Source: Petrolisthes cinctipes (taxonomy: Eukaryota; Arthropoda; Malacostraca; Decapoda; Porcellanidae). From it: a DNA stretch of 64,000 bases. Positions within the stretch are counted from its first letter, which is position 1; every line of letters starts with the position of its first letter. The stretch covers positions 3,919,501 to 3,983,500 of the forward strand of contig JAWQEG010000286.1 of the NCBI GenBank assembly GCA_033782935.1. Reading direction: 5' to 3'. This document shows, piece after piece, positions 62,543-64,000 of this stretch. Position numbers and translations under genes: made by a program. The notes below the pieces were generated by a model. That model was not told where the DNA came from. It saw only the letters and a program-made list of their open reading frames with translations, and did no database searches.

Positions 62543-64000
62543 GTGTTAGAGTATTTTCAAAATACAGGCCAAAAACATACTGAAAATCGATCTTTTAGGT
62601 GCCCAAAAGTCGATATGTGCATGCATCTTCATTACCCGTTTATATCTCAAATTCTGGCCCTAAACACCCGAAAATTCGATATTTTGGGGTCCCAGAAGCG
62701 ATCTGTACAGTGCTAGAATATTTTCAAAATATAGGCTAAAAACATGCTAAAAATCGATCTTTTAGGTGCCAAAAAGTCGATATCTCAAATTCAGTCCCAA
62801 AACACCCGAAAATTCGATATTTAGGGGTCCCAGAAGCGATCTGTACATGCCTACTCCGTGTTAGAGTATTTTCAAAATACATGCTCAAAACATACTGAAA
62901 ATCGATCTTTTAGGTGCACAAAAGTCGATATGTGCATGCATCTTCAGTACACGTTTATATCTCAATTTCAGGCTCAAAACACCCGAAAATTCAATATTTT
63001 GGGGTCCCAGAAGTAATCTGTACATGCCTACTCAGTGTTAGAGTATTTTCAAAATACAGGCCCAAAACATGCTGAAAATCGATATTTTAGACGCCCAAAG
63101 TCAATATGTGCATGTATCTTCTGTACCCGTTTATATCTCAAATTCAGGCTCAAAACACCCGAAAATTCAATATTTTGGGGTCCCAGAAGCAATCTGTACA
63201 TGCCTACTCCGTGTTAGAGTATTTTCAAAATTCAGGCCCAAAACATGCTGAAAATCGACATTTTAGGTGCCAAAAAATCGATATCTCAAATTCAGTCCCA
63301 AAACACCCGAAAATTCTATATTTAGAGGTCCCAGAAGGTATCTGTACATGCCTACTCCGTGTTAGAGTATTTTCAAAATACAGGCCAAAAAAATACTGAA
63401 AATCGATCTTTTAGGTGCCCAAAAGTCGATATGTGCATGCATCTTCTGTACCCGTTTATATCTCAAATTCTGGCCCTAAACACCCGCAAATTCGATATTT
63501 TGCGGTCCCAGAAGCGATCTGTACATGCCTACTCCGTGTTAGAGTATTTTCAAAATTCAGGCCCAAAACATGCTGAAAATCGATATTTTTGGTGCCCAAA
63601 GTCAGTATGTGCATGTATCTTCTGTACCCGTTTATATCTCAAATTCAGGCTCAAAACACCCAAAAATACAATATTTTGGGGTCCCAGAAGCAATCTGTAC
63701 AGTGCTAGAATATTTTCAAAATATAGGCTAAAAACATGCTAAAAATCGATCTTTTAGGTGCCAAAAAGTCGATATCTCAAATTCAGTCCCAAAACACCCG
63801 AAAATTCGATATTTAGGGGTCCCAGAAGCGATCTGTACATGCCTACTCCGTGTTAGAGTATTTTCAAAATACATGCTCAAAACATACTGAAAATCGATCT
63901 TTTAAGTGCACAAAAGTCGATATGTGCATGCATCTTCAGTACCCGTTTATATCTCAAATTCAGGCTCAAAACACCCGAAAATTCAATATTTTGGGGTCCC
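62543..64000 (+). repeat. Start of a third irregular block, cut by the window end
   Basis: The sequence matches 38885-40342 and 49556-51013, with shared markers CATCTTCATTACCC, TTTTAGACGCCC (near 63090), the Q2/S1 hybrid at 63211 and AAATTCTATATTTAG. It lacks the GACTATTTTC and GAAAATCTATC variants found in the other two copies, so it is a sister lineage and not a copy of either. The window ends inside a P2 monomer. Confidence 0.85.

Larger units (their letters stand above)
1..64000. repeat. Satellite DNA array filling the whole window
   Basis: The same roughly 148-177 bp sequence recurs head to tail from the first to the last base, with no insertion of unrelated sequence and no monomer in reverse orientation that I could find. 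Landmarks in almost every monomer are the start GTG(T/C)TAGA(G/A)TATTTTC, the block CAAAACACCCGAAAATTC, the GGTCCCAGAAG block and the ATCTGTACATGCCTAC block. Both ends of the window cut through the repeat, so the array continues on both sides. No stretch of 300 bases holds anything other than this repeat. HOR arrays of this monomer size are usual in eukaryotic centromeres and pericentromeres; that placement is inference. The family and species are not recognised. Confidence 0.98.

Noticed and set aside
1..64000. CRISPR array
   Set aside because: Repeats are direct and regular, but there are no unique spacers. The whole unit is repeated, monomers are 148-177 bp, and no cas genes are present.
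1..64000. Transposable element, LTR or retroviral origin
   Set aside because: I saw no coding domain, terminal repeat, target-site duplication or poly(A) tail. The pattern is head-to-tail satellite throughout.
1..64000. Known named satellite (human alpha satellite, Arabidopsis 178-bp, rice CentO)
   Set aside because: Monomer length is similar, but the sequence as I remember those families does not match. A database search of the P1 consensus would settle the family.

Overview
The whole 64 kb window is one uninterrupted tandem satellite DNA array. I find no protein-coding gene, RNA gene, transposon or unique-sequence island. All monomers lie head to tail in one orientation, and both window edges cut through the array, so the array is longer than the window. 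The sequence is AT-rich. This organisation (about 148 and 177 bp monomers grouped into higher-order repeats, HORs) is typical of centromeric or pericentromeric satellites of eukaryotes, so the window probably comes from a long-read chromosome assembly of a plant or animal. I do not recognise the satellite family and do not name a species.

Three monomer families recur, named here for reference. P is 177 bp (subtypes P1, P2). Q is 176 bp, or 166 bp when a 10-bp deletion is present (subtypes Q1, Q2). S is 148 bp (subtypes S1, S2) and equals the long monomer minus 29 bp. The basic order is P-Q-S, giving trimers of 501 bp (177+176+148) or 491 bp (177+166+148), interspersed with P-S dimers of 325 bp. 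Each long monomer is itself a diverged dimer of about 88-bp half-units, a deeper layer of the repeat history.

Layout. Positions 1-11.7 kb are diverged trimers with occasional tetramers and hybrid monomers, including an older 1,659-bp-spaced duplication. Positions 11.75-15.1 kb hold a recent, nearly perfect 1,679-bp tandem duplication. From 12.6 to 25.7 kb a private two-site haplotype is spread among neighbouring units. From 28.0 to 35 kb there is a 3,937-bp duplication with later deletions. From about 33.9 kb the array becomes much more uniform. An 11-monomer, 1,808-bp HOR appears and is itself contained in a 65-monomer, 10,671-bp block that is tandemly duplicated (33.9-44.6 kb and 44.6-55.8 kb). 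A third, rearranged cycle runs from 55.8 kb to the end. The left side therefore looks like an older, less homogenised part of the array and the right side like a recently amplified part.

No genes act together here. Any function would be structural: nucleosome or kinetochore chromatin, DNA curvature or hairpins, and possibly non-coding transcription. Candidate signals are a short dyad once per monomer and helically phased A-tracts. Open reading frames up to 178 codons exist only because 177 bp is 59 codons and the frame carries over between long monomers; I do not regard them as genes.
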